Positions 46,933 to 56,351 of a DNA stretch of 64,000 bases are shown piece after piece. The DNA is taken from assembly GCF_003946335.1 (NCBI RefSeq), contig NZ_RHNX01000005.1, forward strand, positions 1 to 64,000, written 5' to 3'. A program made the translations under genes and the position numbers. The notes below the pieces were generated by a model, which ran no database searches, was not told the DNA's origin, and saw only the letters and a program-made list of their open reading frames with translations. How positions within the stretch are numbered: position 1 is the first letter of the stretch; each line of letters starts with the position of its first letter. The stretch is from Levilactobacillus fujinensis (GTDB lineage Bacteria; Bacillota; Bacilli; Lactobacillales; Lactobacillaceae).

Positions 46933-47412
46933 ATGAAACGAGAGAGAATTCCTTGGGATCAATACTTTATGTTGCAGGCACTGGTGATTTCGACGCGTAG
47001 CACCTGTAACCGGCTGTCAGTCGGGGCGACCATCGTGCGGGATAAACGAATTATTGCTGCTGGTTATAATGGTTCCGTCTCGGGCGATGATCATTGTCTA
47101 GATGAGGGCTGTTACCTGGTTGATGGTCACTGTGTCCGCACGATTCATGCGGAAATGAATGCCGTTTTGCAGTGCGCTAAATTTGGTGAAGCAACGGATG
47201 GCTCTGAAATCTACGTTACGGATTTTCCTTGTTTGCAATGTACGAAGATGCTACTTCAAGCGGGGATTCGCAAAATTACTTATTTGCGTAATTATCATAA
47301 TGATCCGTATGCTCAAAAATTGATTGAACTGAAGCACGTGGAATTGAATCAAGTCGAGGTTGATCCTAAGTTGCTTGCGACGCTGTCATTTGATCAACCA
47401 CAACACGGTTAG
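46933..47412 (+). CDS. comEB: ComEB, dCMP deaminase family protein
   Basis: 159 aa. Zinc-binding cytidine-deaminase motifs are present: HAEMNAVLQ near residues 75-83 and PCLQCTKML near 102-110. An additional Cys/His-rich segment (DDHCLDEGCYLVDGHC) near 57-72 matches the dCMP deaminase insert. In the comE operon it is not strictly needed for uptake in Bacillus. Its stop overlaps the comEC start by one base (TAGTG). Confidence 0.95.
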   Translation: MKRERIPWDQYFMLQALVISTRSTCNRLSVGATIVRDKRIIAAGYNGSVSGDDHCLDEGCYLVDGHCVRTIHAEMNAVLQCAKFGEATDGSEIYVTDFPCLQCTKMLLQAGIRKITYLRNYHNDPYAQKLIELKHVELNQVEVDPKLLATLSFDQPQHG

Positions 47413-49697
47413 TGGCGTCTAACCACTTTTTCTTTATTAGCCTGGGAATAGCGGCCGTTAGTGTCAGTGCTGGCGGCCATCTTTGGGGCGGAATGATCTT
47501 ACTCTTAGTGGTGATCAGCCGAATTATTCGATTGGATAATCGTGTCACTTGGGGTCTGCTGTTCATGAGCTTAGTGATTTTTGGAAGTCATTTATGGTTA
47601 CAGGAGCAACGACTCAGTCAGCGACAGTTGCCTTTATTGGCACCGGCACAGACGACGGAACTGGCCGTACGGGTGCAACCGGATGCGATTACGATTCGCG
47701 GTTCTCTGTATTATTTAGTTGCCACTAAGATAAGTAATGAGGAACGAGTGATCTTGCGGGGACGACTAACCTCGGCCGCACAATTACAGGATCTTCAACA
47801 CGTCCAGCGTGCCGAAGTCTGGCAGATTACTGGCCAGCAGCAACGTTTATTGCCAGCGACAAACTTCAATCAATTCGATTCGGCGAACTATTGGCGCCAT
47901 CGCCAAGTGGTAACTGAAATCATGGTAACAACTTTGACAAGTCGGAAGCCAGCGTTGCGTCATTGGTGGCAGGGCTTTGGTGACTGGTGGCATGCTCGCC
48001 GGGCACAGTTGATTCGTTATTGTGAACGGTTGCCAGGGGCACTAAAGGTCTACGCGTTAGGCTTGCTGCCTGGAGCCAAGGCGGCGGAGTCGATGGTGGA
48101 ATTGCAGGGGATGCAACGGCTGGGGCTACTACATTTGTTTGCAATTTCTGGACTTCACGTAGCCTTACTCTTAACGGCCGCGGAATGGTTACTAGTCCAC
48201 TTACGTCTGCAACGGGAACATTGGGAATGGGTGTTACTGTTCAGTCTGCCGGGGTATTGGATCTTAGCTGGCGCAAGTAGTGGCGTCTTGCGTGCTTGTT
48301 TGATGCGCGGTCTACAGTTGGCTGGTAAACGCTGTCCATTTTATCTGAGTACGTTGGATACGTGGGCAGTAGCACTTGTGGCTGGCCTGTGGTTGAATCC
48401 AGGGCTTCTATTTGAACTTGGCGGTCAACTGAGCTATGGGTTGTCGCTAGCGCTTATTTTATTGCAGTCGGAGACCTGGTGGTGGCGTCAGGTGGGATTG
48501 ACGTTTTTAGGGCTGCCGAGCCTGCTAACGGGCATTTTTCAGTGGCACAGCTTGACATTATTGGCAAATTGGATCGTGGTGCCGCTATTTCCGGTAGTCA
48601 TTTTGCCAGCGACACTGATTGGCACATTGAGCTATGCTTGGTTACCAGCGCTCAGCCGGGGATGTGCTCAGGTATTGGGGGTGTTTGACACTGGCCTGCA
48701 GTGGGTCGCTCAGTTACCGGGAAATGTGTTGTTTGGGCGACCACTCTGGTGGGTGACCTGGATCTGGGTTGCTGGCACGTGGTGGCTGTTTAGTCGGCCG
48801 GTGGGGAAAAGGCGTCGGTGGCTAAGTTTACTTGCGGTGAGCTATGCGGTGATGTATGGCGTAATTCATTACCCATTGACGGGGGAAGTCGCGTACTTTG
48901 ATGTTGGTCAGGGTGACAGCATTTTAATTCGTGAGCCGTTTAATCGGCACGTCACACTGATCGATACGGGTGGGCGATTAGCCTTGCCACAGCCAGAATG
49001 GGCGGCTACACCGCCTGTAACCTACAACGCAGAGCGGACGAGCATCAATTACTTAAAGAGTCGGGGTATTGATCACGTGGATGACCTGTATTTAACCCAT
49101 CATGACGCGGATCATATTGGTGATCTACCAGCATTCTTAAAGGATCTGCAGGTAAAACGAGTGCTGGTTCCGGCGGGGATGGAACAGGAGCCAGGATGGG
49201 CACGATTGTTGGCAAATAGTGCGACACCAGTAAGCGTGCAGCCAATTCAGGTCGGTAGTCTGGTTGGGTTACACGTGTTGCATCCGTTTGAAGCAGGACC
49301 AGCAGATAACGCGGGGTCATTGGCCCTACAGGGAACTTTTGGTCGCTTGAACTTTATGTTCATGGGCGATTTAGACCAAGCGGGTGAACGGAAAATTCTG
49401 ACGACTGCCCCACAGCTACGAACGGACGTGTTAAAATTAGGACATCATGGGAGTAAAACAGCTACGGCGCCGGCATTTGTTGCACAGTTACAGCCACGCT
49501 TAGCGATAATTTCGGCTGGCCGGCAAAATCGATATGGGCATCCGAATCCAGAAACCTTGGCAACACTTCACCGAGCTACTGTGGCGGCGATGAGCACACA
49601 AACGAGGGGGATGATTCGGTATGTGTATACTGATAACCGACAAGGGACTTGGCAAACAAAATTAATTTCGAAGGGGAATGCTCGTGACAATCAATGA
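47412..49697 (+). CDS. comEC: ComEC/Rec2 DNA-uptake channel protein
   Basis: 761 aa from GTG 47412. An N-terminal membrane pair and OB-like domain, then the competence domain with several membrane segments (GLLHLFAISGLHVALLLTA near 237-255) and a C-terminal metallo-beta-lactamase-like domain (YLTHHDADHIGD near 561-572, KLGHHGSKTA) proposed to degrade the non-transported strand. It forms the channel for single-stranded DNA across the membrane. The length and motifs are intact, so the uptake machine seems functional here. Confidence 0.96.
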   Translation: MASNHFFFISLGIAAVSVSAGGHLWGGMILLLVVISRIIRLDNRVTWGLLFMSLVIFGSHLWLQEQRLSQRQLPLLAPAQTTELAVRVQPDAITIRGSLYYLVATKISNEERVILRGRLTSAAQLQDLQHVQRAEVWQITGQQQRLLPATNFNQFDSANYWRHRQVVTEIMVTTLTSRKPALRHWWQGFGDWWHARRAQLIRYCERLPGALKVYALGLLPGAKAAESMVELQGMQRLGLLHLFAISGLHVALLLTAAEWLLVHLRLQREHWEWVLLFSLPGYWILAGASSGVLRACLMRGLQLAGKRCPFYLSTLDTWAVALVAGLWLNPGLLFELGGQLSYGLSLALILLQSETWWWRQVGLTFLGLPSLLTGIFQWHSLTLLANWIVVPLFPVVILPATLIGTLSYAWLPALSRGCAQVLGVFDTGLQWVAQLPGNVLFGRPLWWVTWIWVAGTWWLFSRPVGKRRRWLSLLAVSYAVMYGVIHYPLTGEVAYFDVGQGDSILIREPFNRHVTLIDTGGRLALPQPEWAATPPVTYNAERTSINYLKSRGIDHVDDLYLTHHDADHIGDLPAFLKDLQVKRVLVPAGMEQEPGWARLLANSATPVSVQPIQVGSLVGLHVLHPFEAGPADNAGSLALQGTFGRLNFMFMGDLDQAGERKILTTAPQLRTDVLKLGHHGSKTATAPAFVAQLQPRLAIISAGRQNRYGHPNPETLATLHRATVAAMSTQTRGMIRYVYTDNRQGTWQTKLISKGNARDNQ

Positions 49698-50718
49698 ACT
49701 TTTAAAAACATTAGCGACGGGCGGACATTTGGCTAATGTCTACCTGATTTTGGGTCAGGCAGATTACTTACAACGACGACTAAAGATAGGATTTAAGGCC
49801 AGTGTGCCAGTCGATGAGCAGACAATGAATTTCGCAGGCTACGACATGGACACCGTGCCCTTGGCTGTGGCCTTAGATGATGCCATGGCGGCACCATTTT
49901 TTGGTGAGCGCCGGGTCGTTTGTATTGATAATCCCCAGTTTTTGACTGGTGAGACCAAAAAGCAGAAGGTTGAGCACGATATCGACAGCTTACAAACGTA
50001 CTTGGGTGCACCGATGGACAGTACAGTATTAGTCTTCTTTGCACCCTATGAGAAGTTAGATGGTCGTAAAAAGGTAGTCAAACAGTTAAAAAAGGTAGCA
50101 ACCACCATTGAAATCGACAACTTTTCTGAACGAGATGTCCGCCAATTTGTGAATGATCAGCTGAAGCAGGATGGCTATAGTATGGTACCGGCCGCTCTCA
50201 ATGAGCTGATTCAGCGGACCGATGCAGATTTAACGCTAATGATGAGCGAATTGCCGAAGCTGGAGCTCTTTACCCATCCCGAAAAGACAATCGCTATGGA
50301 TGCGGTGACGGGATTAGTGAAGCAGACGTTGACACAGAATGTTTTTGACCTTGTGAACAAGGTGTTGGCTAAGGATACGGCTGGGGCAGTGACGCTTTAT
50401 CGAGAACTGCTACAGGCCAAAGAGGAGCCCTTGAAAATCAATGCGATCTTACAGGGGCAATTCCGTTTATTGATTCAGACAAAAGTATTGGCAAAACAGG
50501 GCTTCAGTCAGGGCCGGTTGGCGAGCGAACTAAAGGTCCACCCGTATCGCATCAAACTAGCACTGCAGATGCATCATCACTTTAAACTGACCGATCTGAA
50601 CCGTGCCTATCTGGGGCTGTTCCAGGTGGAGCGGCAGATGAAATCGACGGCCATGGCGCCCGAAATGCTATTTTCACTGTTCATGACCCAGTTTGCCGGG
50701 TACCAGGTACCAGCTTAG
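49684..50718 (+). CDS. holA: DNA polymerase III delta subunit
   Basis: 344 aa from GTG 49684 (AAGGGG 7 bases upstream; ATG 49678 lies almost on it). Delta opens the beta clamp in the clamp loader. The sequence shows the delta fold: NVYLILGQADYL near the start, the FFGERRVVCIDNP segment, VLVFFAPYEKLDGRKK, and the C-terminal helical collar domain. It overlaps the end of comEC by 14 bases, the common Firmicute order. Confidence 0.94.
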   Translation: MTINELLKTLATGGHLANVYLILGQADYLQRRLKIGFKASVPVDEQTMNFAGYDMDTVPLAVALDDAMAAPFFGERRVVCIDNPQFLTGETKKQKVEHDIDSLQTYLGAPMDSTVLVFFAPYEKLDGRKKVVKQLKKVATTIEIDNFSERDVRQFVNDQLKQDGYSMVPAALNELIQRTDADLTLMMSELPKLELFTHPEKTIAMDAVTGLVKQTLTQNVFDLVNKVLAKDTAGAVTLYRELLQAKEEPLKINAILQGQFRLLIQTKVLAKQGFSQGRLASELKVHPYRIKLALQMHHHFKLTDLNRAYLGLFQVERQMKSTAMAPEMLFSLFMTQFAGYQVPA

Positions 50719-50732
50719 ATTTAAAATTAGAC

Positions 50733-50770
50733 AAAAAAAGGGGGTCGACCAAGTTCATGGTCGACCCCCT
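50733..50770 (-). terminator. Rho-independent terminator of rpsT
   Basis: A 13-bp perfect GC-rich stem (50739-50751 with 50758-50770). The A7 run on the plus side becomes T7 on the minus strand. It also separates rpsT from the convergent holA. Confidence 0.95.
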
Positions 50771-50802
50771 GATTGCATCATCTAATCGCGTTGATTAATT
50801 GA

Positions 50803-51057
50803 TTACTTAGCTAAACGTGCAGCCATCCGTGACTTGTCACGAGCAGCCTTATTGCGCTTGATTAAGCCCTTTGAAGCGGCCTTGTCAACTGCAGCACTAG
50901 CAGCGCGGAATAAGTCTTCTACGTTGTCGGCGCCAGCCGTCTTGGCTTGTTCGAAACGCTTAACGGTAGTACGCATCGCACTCAGTTGAGCTGAGTTACG
51001 TTCGTTTGCCTTGATGTTCGTCTTTGCACGTTCGATTGCTGATTTGATAATTGGCAT
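50803..51057 (-). CDS. rpsT: 30S ribosomal protein S20
   Basis: 84 aa, very basic and helical, starting [20 protein letters not shown] as in the S20 family. It binds 16S rRNA early in 30S assembly. The usual order holA-(convergent) rpsT is kept. It has a perfect-looking promoter and its own terminator. Confidence 0.97.
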   Translation of the reverse strand: MPIIKSAIERAKTNIKANERNSAQLSAMRTTVKRFEQAKTAGADNVEDLFRAASAAVDKAASKGLIKRNKAARDKSRMAARLAK

Positions 51058-51117
51058 GAAAATTTCACCTCCGAATGAGAAATCCTAGTACCGGAAATCT
51101 TAATTTCAACGTATGTT

Positions 51118-51146
51118 ATTATACAGAAGCCACGGGGTGAATGCAA
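51118..51146 (-). promoter_or_regulatory. Sigma-A promoter of rpsT
   Basis: On the minus strand TTGCAT, exactly 17 bases, TATAAT (plus-strand 51141-51146 and 51118-51123). Confidence 0.85.
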
Positions 51147-51204
51147 TAGGTTAGCTCGATAAATGTAAAGTAATTTTACTTGATAGGCAATGTGGCAAAA
51201 ACGC

Positions 51205-51233
51205 TTGCTATTTAATCGTGACTCCCGTATGAT
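51205..51233 (+). promoter_or_regulatory. Sigma-A promoter of rpsO
   Basis: TTGCTA (51205-51210), 17-base spacer, TATGAT (51228-51233). The leader of about 95 bases before rpsO could hold an S15 autoregulatory structure; none was identified with confidence. Confidence 0.7.
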
Positions 51234-51334
51234 AGATAACTGTGCTAAGCACAAACCCTTAACTTAGTTTATCTGGCGGCCACCGCCGACTCACTCAGTT
51301 TTGGGCACTTATATTGAAGGGTGGTATATTTACC

Positions 51335-51604
51335 ATGGCTATTAGTCAAGCAAAGAAAAACGAAATCATCAAGCAATACGCACGTCACGAAGGCGACACG
51401 GGTTCTACTGAGGTCCAAGTTGCTGTTTTGACCGCTGATATCAACGAAATCAACGTTCATATGCAACAACATCGTAAAGACTTCCATTCCCAACGTGGTT
51501 TGATGAAGAAGATTGGTCACCGTCGTAACTTGTTAGCTTACTTACGGAAGACTGATCTCCAACGTTACCGTGAATTAATCAAGAGCTTGGGTCTGCGTCG
51601 TTAA
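51335..51604 (+). CDS. rpsO: 30S ribosomal protein S15
   Basis: 89 aa from ATG 51335, exactly the family length; the upstream in-frame start at 51314 is rejected (GAAGGGTGG lies between). It begins [20 protein letters not shown] and contains [19 protein letters not shown]. It binds the 16S rRNA central domain and commonly represses its own translation. Followed by a terminator. Confidence 0.98.
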   Translation: MAISQAKKNEIIKQYARHEGDTGSTEVQVAVLTADINEINVHMQQHRKDFHSQRGLMKKIGHRRNLLAYLRKTDLQRYRELIKSLGLRR

Positions 51605-51619
51605 TTCGCCGCGCCACTC

Positions 51620-51654
51620 GGTCCATTTCCTTTATTGGAGATGGGCTTTTTTGT
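51620..51654 (+). terminator. Rho-independent terminator of rpsO
   Basis: GTCCATTTCC pairs with GGAGATGGGC (two G-U or mismatch positions), then T6. Confidence 0.8.
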
Positions 51655-51822
51655 TGGCCTCAGGCAAGCTTAACCATCTTGGTTCTTTAAAATGACAAAG
51701 TATGGTAAAATGAAAGAAGTTTAATCATGGACGAATTTAGGCTATTTGGCCTACAAGAAAACGCTGATTGACTACTGATCAGAGATTGAATTGAAACTAT
51801 CAAAGATACTTGAGGTGAACTT

Positions 51823-53676
51823 ATGAGTGCAAAGATCAAGATTATCCCGTTTGGCGGTGTTCGCGAAAACGGTAAGAACATGTACGCCGTTGATGTAAAC
51901 GGTGGAATTTATATTTTAGATTGTGGGTTGAAGTACCCAGAAAATGAGTTATTGGGAATTGATGTCGTTATTCCAGATTGGGCCTATTTACGTGAAAACA
52001 AAGACCGAATTGTTGCTGTTTTCTTAACCCATGGTCATGCTGATGCAATTGGGGCACTCCCTTACTTTTTAAGCGAGTTCAATGTCCCTGTGTTTGGTTC
52101 AGAGATGACAATTGCTTTAGCAAAGATCGACGTTGCTGCCGAACCTAAAGTGAAAGATTACGATGATTTTCACGTGATCGATGAAAAGACGGAAATTGAT
52201 TTCGGCGACGTGGTCGTTTCCTTCTTCTCGACGACGCACTCAATCCCAGAATCACTCGGCATTGATTTGAAGACCGATGAAGGTCAAATCATTTACACTG
52301 GGGACTTCAAGTTTGATCAGACGGCTAAGCCCGGCTATCAAACTGATTATGCGCGACTGGGAGCCATTGGTCAGGCAGGGGTCTTGGCCGTGTTAAGTGA
52401 CTCTGCTAATGCTGAAAATCCAGCGATGAACGCTTCAGAACAAACTATTGCGGAATCCATCGAAGAAACGTTCCATTATCGGGACGGCCGCGTCGTTGTC
52501 GCTTGTGTTGCGTCGAATATTTTACGGATTCAACAAGTCTTTGACGCTGCCGCTAAGACGGGACGGAAGGTTTGTCTGACTGGACAAGACCTTGAGGCCA
52601 TTGTGAATACGGCAATGAAGCTGGGAAAGCTGTCCTTTGATGACGATCTCCTGGTTACCACGGAACAATTGGATCAGTTGACGCCATCTGAAATCGTTAT
52701 TTTACAAACGGGTAAGATGGGTGAGCCCATCAAAGCTATTCAACGGATGGCAAACAAGCAAGAAAAAGATTTGAATATCCAGGAGGGTGACTTGGTCTAC
52801 ATCACGACGACTCCTTCACACGCAATGGACACCACCGTTGCTCAGACACGGGACATGATTTATCGTGCTGGTGGGGAAGTTAAGGCCATTTCTGATGAAT
52901 TGAATTCATCAGGCCACGCCTACAAACGGGATCTACAGTTAATGCTGAACCTGTTAAAGCCAAAGTACTTGGTTCCTATTCAAGGGGAATACCGGCTATT
53001 AAATGCCCATGCTAATGCTGCGATGGAATTAGGCATACCAGCTGATCACATCTTTATCTTGGCTAAAGGGGACGTCTTAACCTATGCCAATGGTGAAATG
53101 GGACTCGGCGAAGGTATTGACGTCAGTGATACCATGATTGACGGTATCGGTGTTGGTGACATTGGTAATATTGTGTTGCGCGATCGGAAGGTTTTGGCTG
53201 ACGATGGGATCTTTATTGCCGTTGTGACGATTGACCGGAAGAAAAAACAGATTGTGGCGGATCCTAAGATTACGTCACGAGGCTTCGTCTACGTTAAGGC
53301 CAACAAGGACCTGATGCAGGAGAGTGCCCAAATCATTCGCAAGGCCGTTCAAAACAATTTAGACAATAAGGAATTTGATTGGGGCCATTTAAAACAGGAT
53401 GTGCGTGAACACTTGAGCCATTATTTGTTTGAGCAAACCCACAGACGGCCAGTTATTTTACCAGTTATCATGGAAGTTAACCAACATCATCGCCGAACGA
53501 CTGGGAAGGAAAAGGCGCCAGTAGACCAGACGACACCGACTAAGGCAACTAAAGCATCAAAGTCGGCGGATAAGTCGGTGCCCAAAAAAGATGCGGCGGA
53601 TAAGCCGGCACATAAACCACACCGGAACCGAAAACGTCGGCGGACGCCAAAACCAACGACACCTGATAAAGCATAA
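51823..53676 (+). CDS. rnjB: Ribonuclease J2
   Basis: 617 aa, a paralogue of the J1 protein at 29110-30789. The zinc motif HGHADA at residues 70-75 lacks the last His of HxHxDH, which J1 retains. This fits the known weak activity of RNase J2, which acts with J1 in a complex. The beta-CASP and C-terminal domains are complete, and a Lys/Pro/Ala-rich tail of about 60 residues (from near 558) ends in a basic cluster (HRNRKRRRTPKP). Location after rpsO matches Bacillus and lactobacilli. GAGGTG precedes the start. Confidence 0.94.
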   Translation: MSAKIKIIPFGGVRENGKNMYAVDVNGGIYILDCGLKYPENELLGIDVVIPDWAYLRENKDRIVAVFLTHGHADAIGALPYFLSEFNVPVFGSEMTIALAKIDVAAEPKVKDYDDFHVIDEKTEIDFGDVVVSFFSTTHSIPESLGIDLKTDEGQIIYTGDFKFDQTAKPGYQTDYARLGAIGQAGVLAVLSDSANAENPAMNASEQTIAESIEETFHYRDGRVVVACVASNILRIQQVFDAAAKTGRKVCLTGQDLEAIVNTAMKLGKLSFDDDLLVTTEQLDQLTPSEIVILQTGKMGEPIKAIQRMANKQEKDLNIQEGDLVYITTTPSHAMDTTVAQTRDMIYRAGGEVKAISDELNSSGHAYKRDLQLMLNLLKPKYLVPIQGEYRLLNAHANAAMELGIPADHIFILAKGDVLTYANGEMGLGEGIDVSDTMIDGIGVGDIGNIVLRDRKVLADDGIFIAVVTIDRKKKQIVADPKITSRGFVYVKANKDLMQESAQIIRKAVQNNLDNKEFDWGHLKQDVREHLSHYLFEQTHRRPVILPVIMEVNQHHRRTTGKEKAPVDQTTPTKATKASKSADKSVPKKDAADKPAHKPHRNRKRRRTPKPTTPDKA

Positions 53677-53685
53677 CTAAATTTG

Positions 53686-53720
53686 ACGGACCGATAGCCA
53701 TTCAGGCCTCGGTCCGTTTT
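53686..53720 (+). terminator. Rho-independent terminator of rnjB
   Basis: ACGGACCGA (53686-53694) pairs with TCGGTCCGT (53709-53717), then TTTT. Confidence 0.85.
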
Positions 53721-53744
53721 GAGTCAAAGAAAGGGGAGACTACC

Positions 53745-54701
53745 ATGTCAGAATTCACGAGTCCAGCGGCCCGAGAAAAAGCCCTGGAGGCTGCTCGAGT
53801 AGCCTTTGAAACACAAAACTGGTCAGTTGCGGCGGCCGGATTTGAACGACTGTATCAAGATCAACAGACGGCTGAGCTGAATCGGTACTTAGTCGCAAGT
53901 TTGTACCATGATCAGCAATATGCAGCCGCTGAGCAGGTGGCCGCTGAACAGGATGGTATTTATTTGCAGTCCAGTCAAACTTTTCAGCTACGGTTAGATG
54001 TGGCGTTAAAAAATCAACAGTTTATTTTTGCACGTGAATTTTGTGAACTTCCCGTTGCTCAGGATTGGCGTGCAGGAGGGCTCGCACAGATAGTATCGGC
54101 TGAAACGGCCAGCCAGACGACGCTGGGAACCACGCAGCGCGTAATTGCCAAGCAATTCTATCATTTAGGGGATGTGTCGTTTGCAGAACAACGGCAGCGG
54201 TTGGAACGGGCTCGGCAATTACCGTTATCGCAATTCATGCAGGGCGTCCAATATTTATTAGTTGATCCCTTTCTGCATCCCTTAATGCGATCGACATTGC
54301 TTGAAGAATTATTACGTTTGCGGACCACCGAGCCCGTTCAGTTGCACTGGCTGGATGATCAGGTTTACACTGTACAAACGAAGAACTTACGACCAGTAAA
54401 TGCAAGTTTAGCTGCTGCTGAGATGCAGCATTTCTTACAGGACCAGTTAGGGCAAAGCAATCCGGTCTTGGCTGCAAACGTCCAACAGGTGGTGACGTTA
54501 CAGTTGATGATGCTTTATCCGTTTATCGACAAGGTCGTCACACTACCGGTCTTGTGGGTGCAAATTTTAGCAGGGTTACCATTGCCTACTGAAGTATCGT
54601 CGACGGATTTGAATCGAATTTCTGACTGGCAGGAGCGTTTAAATCACTATTCGGCGGAACTTTTTGGGGCAATTGGGGACGAAAAACACGAAAAACCGTA
54701 A
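53745..54701 (+). CDS. TPR-like protein of unknown function
   Basis: 318 aa, soluble, no signal peptide. The first 100 residues form helical pairs of TPR type (EAARVAFETQNWSVAAAGFE, then LNRYLVASLYHDQQYAAAEQ). The rest is mainly helical with a hydrophobic stretch near 255-280 that is more likely buried than membrane-spanning. AAAGGGGAG precedes the ATG. It is placed between rnjB and tuf with its own upstream terminator. I do not recognise a specific family, so function is unknown. Confidence 0.75.
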   Translation: MSEFTSPAAREKALEAARVAFETQNWSVAAAGFERLYQDQQTAELNRYLVASLYHDQQYAAAEQVAAEQDGIYLQSSQTFQLRLDVALKNQQFIFAREFCELPVAQDWRAGGLAQIVSAETASQTTLGTTQRVIAKQFYHLGDVSFAEQRQRLERARQLPLSQFMQGVQYLLVDPFLHPLMRSTLLEELLRLRTTEPVQLHWLDDQVYTVQTKNLRPVNASLAAAEMQHFLQDQLGQSNPVLAANVQQVVTLQLMMLYPFIDKVVTLPVLWVQILAGLPLPTEVSSTDLNRISDWQERLNHYSAELFGAIGDEKHEKP

Positions 54702-54779
54702 ATTCAGCGATTTTTTAGTTTACAAATAATTCCGCAGCATATATACTGGTCAAGGATTCTTTTTTGGGAGGGTTCCAGC

Positions 54780-54808
54780 TTTCCCTTTCCGAAAAGAAGT
54801 AGTATAAT
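54780..54808 (+). promoter_or_regulatory. Promoter of tuf
   Basis: TATAAT (54803-54808) with a weak TTTCCC -35 (54780-54785) at 17 bases. It gives a leader of about 70 bases. Confidence 0.6.
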
Positions 54809-54881
54809 TTTACGCAAAGGGTGATTAATTTTCGTTAGAAGGTTAGTTACGCTTGCGATAAAATACAGGAGGGTTTCATTA

Positions 54882-56072
54882 ATGGCTGAAAAAGAACATT
54901 ATGAAAGAACTAAACCCCATGTAAATATTGGTACTATTGGCCATATTGACCATGGGAAAACGACGTTGACTGCTGCAATCACTAAGGTACTTGCTAGCAA
55001 AGGTTTAGCAAAAGCCGAAGATTACGCTGACATTGATGCTGCTCCAGAAGAACGTGAACGTGGTATCACGATCAACACTGCCCACGTTGAATACGAAACT
55101 GAAAAGCGTCACTATGCGCATATCGATGCTCCAGGACATGCTGACTACATCAAGAACATGATTACTGGTGCTGCCCAAATGGACGGTGCTATCTTGGTTG
55201 TTGCTGCTACTGATGGCCCTATGCCACAAACGCGTGAACACATTTTGCTTGCTCGCCAAGTTGGTGTTGAATACATCGTTGTCTTCTTGAACAAGACTGA
55301 CCTTGTTGACGATGACGAATTGATCGACTTAGTTGAAATGGAAGTTCGTGAGCTGTTGTCTGAATACGATTACCCTGGCGATGATATTCCAGTTATTCGC
55401 GGTTCAGCTTTGAAGGCTCTTGAAGGCGACGAAGAACAAGAAAAGGTTATCCTTCACTTGATGGATGTTGTTGATGATTACATCCCAACTCCAGTTCGTG
55501 AAAACGACAAGCCTTTCTTGATGCCAGTTGAAGATGTCTTCACGATCACTGGTCGTGGGACTGTTGCTTCTGGTCGTATCGACCGTGGGACTGTTAAAGT
55601 CGGTGACGAAGTTGAAATCGTTGGTTTACATGACGACGTATTGAAGACTACTGTTACTGGTCTTGAAATGTTCCGTAAGACGTTGGACCTTGGTGAAGCC
55701 GGGGACAACATCGGTGCTTTGCTTCGTGGGATTAACCGTGAACAAGTTGTTCGTGGACAAGTTCTGGCACAACCAGGCTCGATCCAAACGCACAAAATGT
55801 TCAAGGGTGAAGTCTACATCTTGAGCAAAGAAGAAGGTGGCCGTCATACGCCATTCTTCTCAAACTACCGTCCACAATTCTACTTCCACACCACTGATAT
55901 TACTGGTGTTATTGAATTGCCTGATGGTGTTGAAATGGTTATGCCTGGTGACAACGTGACGTTCACTGTTGAACTGATCCAACCAGCTGCCATTGAAAAG
56001 GGTACGAAGTTCACTGTCCGTGAAGGTGGCCACACTGTTGGTGCCGGTACTGTTACGGAAATTGACGACTAA
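54882..56072 (+). CDS. tuf: Elongation factor Tu
   Basis: 396 aa, standard length. It brings aminoacyl-tRNA to the ribosome. G1 GHIDHGKTT at residues 19-27, G3 DAPGHADY near 82-89, G4 NKTD near 137-140. Codon use is strongly biased, as for a very highly expressed gene. GGAGGG precedes the start. Transcribed alone between its own promoter and terminator. Confidence 0.99.
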   Translation: MAEKEHYERTKPHVNIGTIGHIDHGKTTLTAAITKVLASKGLAKAEDYADIDAAPEERERGITINTAHVEYETEKRHYAHIDAPGHADYIKNMITGAAQMDGAILVVAATDGPMPQTREHILLARQVGVEYIVVFLNKTDLVDDDELIDLVEMEVRELLSEYDYPGDDIPVIRGSALKALEGDEEQEKVILHLMDVVDDYIPTPVRENDKPFLMPVEDVFTITGRGTVASGRIDRGTVKVGDEVEIVGLHDDVLKTTVTGLEMFRKTLDLGEAGDNIGALLRGINREQVVRGQVLAQPGSIQTHKMFKGEVYILSKEEGGRHTPFFSNYRPQFYFHTTDITGVIELPDGVEMVMPGDNVTFTVELIQPAAIEKGTKFTVREGGHTVGAGTVTEIDD

Positions 56073-56099
56073 TTAATCTAATTAATTAATTGTACCGCG

Positions 56100-56133
56100 A
56101 GGCCCGAAAAGTATATCTTTTCGGGCCTTTTTG
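56100..56133 (+). terminator. Rho-independent terminator of tuf
   Basis: A 12-bp perfect stem AGGCCCGAAAAG/CTTTTCGGGCCT with a 5-base loop, then T5. Confidence 0.95.
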
Positions 56134-56173
56134 TTTACCATGATTCAATTGTGGCAAGTTCACTGAAATTTCT

Positions 56174-56217
56174 GAAAGCGGGGTCGCTTTCATTTTCAGT
56201 TCTTTTGGACTGAAAAT
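56174..56217. other. Tandem hairpins between tuf and tig
   Basis: GAAAGCG/CGCTTTC (56174-56180 with 56185-56191) is followed one base later by ATTTTCAGT/ACTGAAAAT (56192-56200 with 56209-56217). Both are perfect, neither has a clear T run, and both lie upstream of the tig promoter. Confidence 0.5.
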
Positions 56218-56261
56218 TCGAAACAATCCCCCGTCATTCACGGACTTTAGGCAAAAACCAT

Positions 56262-56290
56262 TTTACAATTTGGATAGCATAAGGTACACT
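56262..56290 (+). promoter_or_regulatory. Promoter of tig
   Basis: TTTACA (56262-56267), 17-base spacer, TACACT (56285-56290). Confidence 0.6.
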
Positions 56291-56351
56291 AATACAGTAT
56301 GCAATTGATAGAATTGTAAATAGTAATATCTTTCATTTCGGAGGGAAAATA

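Noticed and set aside
49045-49320. 91-codon minus-strand ORF inside comEC
   Set aside because: It is a shadow of the comEC beta-lactamase-like domain, with no ribosome site.
49000-49640. Separate beta-lactamase gene
   Set aside because: The HHDADH motif belongs to the C-terminal domain of ComEC in one continuous frame.
51240-51334. S15 autoregulatory leader structure upstream of rpsO
   Set aside because: The leader has room for it, but I could not define a pseudoknot or rRNA-like helix with confidence.
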